Source: Methylopumilus sp036745495 (GTDB taxonomy: Bacteria > Pseudomonadota > Gammaproteobacteria > Burkholderiales > Methylophilaceae). From it: a DNA stretch of 9,174 nt. This document shows positions 6,655-9,174 of the stretch, piece after piece. The position numbers and the translations under genes are program-made. The DNA is taken from contig DAIOGA010000030.1 in the NCBI GenBank assembly GCA_036745495.1, positions 1-9,174 on the forward strand. Reading direction: 5' to 3'. Each line of letters begins with the position of its first letter. Positions within the stretch are counted from its first letter, which is position 1. Under the pieces are notes generated by a model, which was given only the letters and a program-made list of their open reading frames with translations, did not search any database and had not been told where the DNA came from.

Positions 6655-7451
6655 ACTAAACCCAAAAAATGTTTCGCGTATCTCGGATTAATATCTTTTA
6701 AAAATAACATCGTTAAGAAATCTGCAGTATTAAAGTCAGGGTCCCAAGCAGGATCACCACAAATTTTAGCGCCAATCCGTAAATATCCTTTTAACAAAGC
6801 CGGAGGTTCAACATCTAAATCTTGATCAAGCTCGTGAATAGGTAGAGGTAACTTTGGTGTGACGCGATACTCTAAACTTGATAAATGGGAAGCGTTAATT
6901 TTTTTAGCTAAACTTGCCGCGTAATGACCGCCATCACCCATAGGCACACTCGCGCACCCAATCATCACCTCATAGCCATGCTTTTTCATATATTGAGCTA
7001 GCCCACTCCATAAAGCCATGATGACGCCACCAGTGCGATAATCTTTATGAACACATGAACGACCTATTTCAACCATCTTGTCTGAAAGATGATTTAAGCG
7101 ATCTAAATTAAATTCCATATCAGAGTAATAGAAGCCAGCCTCTTTAGCTTTGTGAGGGGGTAGCACGCGATAAGTACCAATCACTTTTAAAGTTTCCGTG
7201 TCTCGGATTAAGAGGTGGTCACAGTATTGATCGAGCACATCCTTATCTAATTTTTCAGCATTGGAGGGTAGATGAGCACCCATCTCTTCTGCAAATACCT
7301 TATATCTTAATTGCTGAGCCTCTTTAATCTCGTTATCATTCTGTGCCCAAGAAATTTGAATGGGTTCTTTTAGAGCTTGGTGACTTTGATGTTCTTGTTT
7401 TTGAATTAACAATTCATTGGCTAAGGTTGGTTCCAAGGTTAGTTCGCTCAT
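6651..7451 (-). CDS. olsB: Ornithine N-acyltransferase OlsB
   Basis: This GNAT-fold acyltransferase of 266 residues forms lyso-ornithine lipid by moving a 3-hydroxyacyl group from acyl carrier protein to the alpha-amino group of ornithine, the first step of ornithine-lipid synthesis. The OlsB/hemolysin-like family signatures are present in order: LRYKVFAEEMGA (about 49-59), IGTYRVLPP (91-99), VEIGRSCVHKDYRTGGVI (127-144), GCASVPM (165-171), and PPALLKGYLRIGA followed by CGDPAWDPDFNTADF (about 216-245). About 30 poorly conserved residues precede the domain. An AAAGGA ribosome site 7 nt before the ATG supports the start. It lies 74 nt downstream of plcP in the same direction and its stop codon overlaps that of the acid phosphatase. 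Its partner OlsA lies beyond plcP. No strong promoter of its own is visible. Confidence 0.92.
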   Translation of the reverse strand: MSELTLEPTLANELLIQKQEHQSHQALKEPIQISWAQNDNEIKEAQQLRYKVFAEEMGAHLPSNAEKLDKDVLDQYCDHLLIRDTETLKVIGTYRVLPPHKAKEAGFYYSDMEFNLDRLNHLSDKMVEIGRSCVHKDYRTGGVIMALWSGLAQYMKKHGYEVMIGCASVPMGDGGHYAASLAKKINASHLSSLEYRVTPKLPLPIHELDQDLDVEPPALLKGYLRIGAKICGDPAWDPDFNTADFLTMLFLKDINPRYAKHFLGLV

Positions 7452-7525
7452 AAAAAATTCCTTTATAAAGTTTGTATCACTTTAGAATTGAAATATGTCA
7501 TTTATGTGAAGATAGTTTTAATTTT
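7452..7525 (-). promoter_or_regulatory. plcP-olsB intergenic region with olsB ribosome site
   Basis: The 74-bp gap contains the olsB ribosome site AAAGGA (7464-7459), 7 nt from the ATG. Two Pho-like 7-mers occur on the plus strand, ATGTCAT (7495-7501) and ATGTGAA (7504-7510), but they are 9 bp apart, not 11, so a functional Pho box is doubtful. No terminator hairpin is visible, so plcP and olsB are probably read together. A small palindrome, CTTTATAAAG (7461-7470), overlaps the ribosome site. Confidence 0.4.
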
Positions 7526-8269
7526 TTATGACAGCGATTGCTTGTGCCAATCGATGAGTTTTAATTTACCCTTCTTAGTTTCAACAAGCGCGGTAAGGCT
7601 TTCAACCCAATCACCGTCATTATAGTAATCAATACCATCAATTTTTTTCATGGCAGCTTTATGGATGTGTCCGCAAATCACACCATCACATTTTTTACGT
7701 TTAGCCTCTTTCGCCATAAGCTGCTCAAAATTTTCAACGTACTTCACAACATTTTTAATTGAATTTTTAATGTAAGAAGAAAAAGACCAGTAATGAAACC
7801 CATACTTATGTCTAATAGCATTTGAGTAATGATTGATTCTCAAAATTACGTAATAAAGACCATCGCCTATAAAAGATAACCACTTAGCGTAGGAGATAAT
7901 ATTATCGAAAAGATCACCATGAGTTACCCAAAGTCTCTTGCCTTGAAGTGTTGTGTGAATGAGATCATTCTTAATCTCAATATCGCCAAAGGTCATATTG
8001 ATAAATTGCCGACCCAATTCATCATGGTTACCTGGGATATAGATAACCTTAGAGCCTTTTCTTGCCTTACGGAGTAACTTTTGGATGACGTCGTTATGCT
8101 TTTGTGGCCAGTACCATCTTTTCTTTAAAGCCCAGCCATCGATGATATCGCCTACTAGGTATATAGTTTCTGCGGTATTGTTTTTAAGGAAGTCGAGAAG
8201 ATATTCGGCTTTGCACTCGGTGGTGCCGAGGTGAACATCGGATATCCAAATTGCACGATAACGTTTCAT
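7526..8269 (-). CDS. plcP: PlcP-type metallophosphoesterase (phospholipase C for lipid remodelling)
   Basis: This 247-residue calcineurin-like phosphoesterase has all metal-site motifs: D11-x-H13 (SDVHLG), GD41 (VGDIIDGW), GN81-H82-D83, H117 (THGDLFD) and GH201-x-H203 (CGHIHKA). No signal peptide is visible, so it should act at the cytoplasmic face of the membrane. The family is usually labelled UDP-2,3-diacylglucosamine hydrolase (LpxH-like). The conserved blocks WYWPQKHNDVIQKLLRKARKG and DGDWVESLTALVE instead resemble PlcP of Sinorhizobium and marine bacteria, which cleaves phosphatidylcholine, -glycerol or -ethanolamine to diacylglycerol under phosphate starvation. Placement with an Agt-like glycosyltransferase, OlsAB and Pst strongly favours that role. 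The ATG gives the standard MKRYRAIWISD start but has no ribosome site and lies just after the predicted promoter. It diverges from olsA and leads into olsB. Confidence 0.88.
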   Translation of the reverse strand: MKRYRAIWISDVHLGTTECKAEYLLDFLKNNTAETIYLVGDIIDGWALKKRWYWPQKHNDVIQKLLRKARKGSKVIYIPGNHDELGRQFINMTFGDIEIKNDLIHTTLQGKRLWVTHGDLFDNIISYAKWLSFIGDGLYYVILRINHYSNAIRHKYGFHYWSFSSYIKNSIKNVVKYVENFEQLMAKEAKRKKCDGVICGHIHKAAMKKIDGIDYYNDGDWVESLTALVETKKGKLKLIDWHKQSLS

Positions 8270-8277
8270 ATGTGTGC

Positions 8278-8333
8278 ATTAAATATGACAAGTGTGAAAG
8301 TTTCGTGACAGAACAATGTCACAAATATGACAC
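8278..8333 (-). promoter_or_regulatory. Tandem Pho boxes and promoter of plcP(-olsB)
   Basis: On the minus strand four 7-mers follow each other at exact 11-bp steps: GTGTCAT (8333-8327), GTGACAT (8322-8316), CTGTCAC (8311-8305) and CTTTCAC (8300-8294). The last two form CTGTCAC-GAAA-CTTTCAC, matching 14 of 18 Pho-box positions. Ten bp later lies TTTAAT (8283-8278), a plausible -10. The start of transcription would be near 8271, about two bases before the plcP ATG at 8269, predicting an almost leaderless mRNA. A further TTGTCAT (8291-8285) is out of phase. Confidence 0.75.
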
Positions 8334-8349
8334 AGAAGTTAATTAATAT
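8316..8349 (+). promoter_or_regulatory. Pho box and -10 of olsA, overlapping the plcP operator
   Basis: On the plus strand, ATGTCAC (8316-8322), AAAT and ATGACAC (8327-8333) match 14 of 18 Pho-box positions with 11-bp phasing. TAATAT (8344-8349) follows exactly 10 bp later and matches TATAAT at 4 of 6 positions. Transcription would begin near 8356-8357, at an in-frame ATG. The same repeats serve the opposite promoter of plcP, so the two genes share one operator. GTGACAG (8305-8311) extends the array upstream. Confidence 0.6.
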
Positions 8350-9076
8350 GGCCTACATGAAAACCCTAAAGATACTTTTACATATATTACTGGTGATTCC
8401 TCTGTGTCTATTAATCCTTATTTCTTCAAAGAAACAACAGGAAAAAATCATTCAGTTCTGGTGCAAGAGGCTTTTATCTATTTTTGAAATTGAGGTGAGA
8501 GTAGAAGGGTTTGAACCCTATCTTTTTAATGAGAAGAGATATTTAATGGTTTCTAACCATATTTCTTGGTTAGACATTATTGTCATTCAGTCTATTAAAC
8601 CATCTATTTTTGTGGCGAAATCAGATGTGGCCTCGTGGCCTCTCTTTGGCTGGGTAGCCCAGATGACAGGTACGATATTTATTAGGCGCGATAAGGTGTC
8701 AGATATAAAAAAAGCCTTGAAGAAAATGAAGCGACGCTTGATCAAGCGATCCGTATGTATATTTCCAGAAGGGACTTCAACAAATGGTCGATTCGTGCTG
8801 CCCTTTAAAAGTAATTTATTTCAAGCCTCTATCGATACGAATAAAGCGATCTTACCAATCTGCTTAAGATACATTGAACATAACGCCTACTCAGACAAAG
8901 TTGCATTTGTGGATGACATGTCCCTCGTGGATTCGATCATGAAAATTAAAAATGGAAGCAATATCATAGCTATTCTTGATGTGCTTCAGCCTATAAGACC
9001 TAGAGGTAATCGGAAAGAGCTTGCAAGTTATACGCATGAGATAGTTTCAAAAAACTTATCTCAAAATCTGTCATAA
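8348..9076 (+). CDS. olsA: 1-acylglycerol-3-phosphate/lyso-ornithine lipid acyltransferase (PlsC/OlsA family)
   Basis: This membrane-bound O-acyltransferase of about 242 residues has an N-terminal membrane segment (about 8-26) followed by the PlsC domain. The catalytic H-x4-D is in NHISWLD (H71, D76 counted from 8348), then GTIFIRRDK and FPEGTSTNG, the acyl-acceptor binding motifs. PlsC enzymes make phosphatidic acid and OlsA enzymes acylate lyso-ornithine lipid; the sequence alone does not decide. Proximity to olsB and a Pho-type promoter favour OlsA. An ATG at 8327 is rejected because it lies inside a Pho half-site. I place the start at 8348, which has a weak AGAAG 9 nt upstream; ATG 8357 (3 residues shorter) fits better if the TAATAT at 8344-8349 is the -10. 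The last codons, CTG TCA TAA, form part of another Pho-like box. Confidence 0.83.
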   Translation: MAYMKTLKILLHILLVIPLCLLILISSKKQQEKIIQFWCKRLLSIFEIEVRVEGFEPYLFNEKRYLMVSNHISWLDIIVIQSIKPSIFVAKSDVASWPLFGWVAQMTGTIFIRRDKVSDIKKALKKMKRRLIKRSVCIFPEGTSTNGRFVLPFKSNLFQASIDTNKAILPICLRYIEHNAYSDKVAFVDDMSLVDSIMKIKNGSNIIAILDVLQPIRPRGNRKELASYTHEIVSKNLSQNLS

Positions 9077-9085
9077 AAATTTCAC
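9068..9085 (+). promoter_or_regulatory. Pho-like box overlapping the olsA stop codon
   Basis: CTGTCAT (9068-9074), AAAA and ATTTCAC (9079-9085) match 15 of 18 positions of the E. coli Pho-box consensus with exact 11-bp phasing, the closest match in the window. It covers the final codons and stop of olsA. The expected -10 position (9096-9101, TAACCT) is poor. A better hexamer, TATTAT (9114-9119, 5 of 6), lies further away, with TTGATA (9089-9094) 19 bp before it. The site may drive the gene that begins at the right edge. Confidence 0.5.
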
Positions 9086-9130
9086 AATTTGATATTAACC
9101 TAACTCCAATATCTATTATGGATAAATGCT

Positions 9131-9174
9131 ATGCCAAATAAAATTAGGTTGTACATGAATCAGTTTCATCATGT
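9131..9174 (+). CDS. Possible start of a downstream gene, cut by window edge
   Basis: An ATG at 9131 opens a frame with no stop for the remaining 44 nt (beginning MPNKIRLYMNQF). A GGAT purine run lies 7 nt upstream, and a TATTAT hexamer and a Pho-like box lie within the preceding 65 nt. A second in-frame Met is at 9155. Too little protein is visible to identify a family, and 14 codons without a stop occur often by chance. If real, its position makes it a candidate phosphate-regulated gene. Confidence 0.3.
   Translation, partial: MPNKIRLYMNQFHH

Noticed and set aside
7495..7510. ATGTCAT/ATGTGAA as a Pho box for olsB
   Set aside because: The spacing is 9 bp, not 11, and no suitable -10 stands at the expected distance.
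7528..7534. CTGTCAT Pho half-site in the last codons of plcP (minus strand)
   Set aside because: The partner 11 bp downstream is AATTAAA and does not match, so it is a half-site only. CTG TCA TAA is simply an ordinary Leu-Ser-stop ending.
7526..8269. Calling the metallophosphoesterase LpxH (lipid A pathway)
   Set aside because: The motifs are shared by both families, but the WYWPQKHND and DGDWVESLTALVE blocks, the Pho-type promoter and the neighbours fit PlcP. I recall these blocks from the family and could not run a phylogeny.
9097..9150. Inverted repeats AACCTAA/TTAGGTT and GATATT/AATATC near the right edge
   Set aside because: The arms are short, AT-rich and widely spaced; they are expected by chance and too weak for a terminator or operator claim.
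1..9174. CRISPR, insertion sequence, tRNA, riboswitch or toxin-antitoxin module
   Set aside because: No repeat array, transposase, cloverleaf or conserved riboswitch core was seen, and nearly all sequence is accounted for by the listed genes and short promoters.

Overview
This AT-rich window (roughly 35-40 % GC by eye) is a densely packed phosphate-stress locus from a Gram-negative bacterium. Every gene reads as proteobacterial. The small intergenic gaps, overlapping genes and low GC suggest a streamlined aquatic proteobacterium. My best guess is a betaproteobacterial methylotroph of the Methylophilaceae type (freshwater or marine), but that is inference from style and gene content, not from a marker gene. 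I see no tRNA, rRNA, insertion sequence, CRISPR array or phage gene.

Layout. Positions 1-3250 (minus strand) hold the high-affinity phosphate transporter pstS-pstC-pstA-pstB, with pstB cut by the window edge. A PhoB-type promoter precedes pstS, and a strong hairpin terminator or attenuator separates pstS from pstCAB. Positions 3285-4816 (minus strand) hold dagK, a LMW-phosphatase-type arsenate reductase (arsC) and an AqpS-like aquaglyceroporin, probably co-transcribed in that order. Positions 4817-6654 (plus strand) hold a family-4 glycosyltransferase (Agt-like) followed 2 nt later by a secreted class A acid phosphatase. Positions 6651-8269 (minus strand) hold plcP, a phospholipase-C-type metallophosphoesterase usually misannotated as an LpxH homologue, and then olsB. 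The olsA/plsC acyltransferase diverges from plcP (plus strand, to 9076), and the first codons of another gene may begin at the right edge.

How the genes fit together. Pst imports scarce phosphate, and the acid phosphatase would release it from organic esters in the periplasm. PlcP would strip phosphate-containing headgroups from membrane phospholipids to give diacylglycerol. The Agt-like enzyme would glycosylate the diacylglycerol into a phosphorus-free glycolipid. OlsB and OlsA would make ornithine lipid, a second phosphorus-free membrane lipid. DagK could return diacylglycerol to phosphatidic acid. ArsC and AqpS would remove arsenate, which enters through phosphate uptake. Pho-box-like repeats with 11-bp phasing precede pstS, the glycosyltransferase, plcP and olsA, and one overlaps the olsA stop codon. 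The locus therefore looks like one PhoB-controlled programme for uptake, scavenging, lipid replacement and arsenate defence. The individual families are known. The compact combination and the promoter architecture, in which several Pho promoters sit so close to the start codon that mRNAs may be leaderless, are the parts worth a second look.
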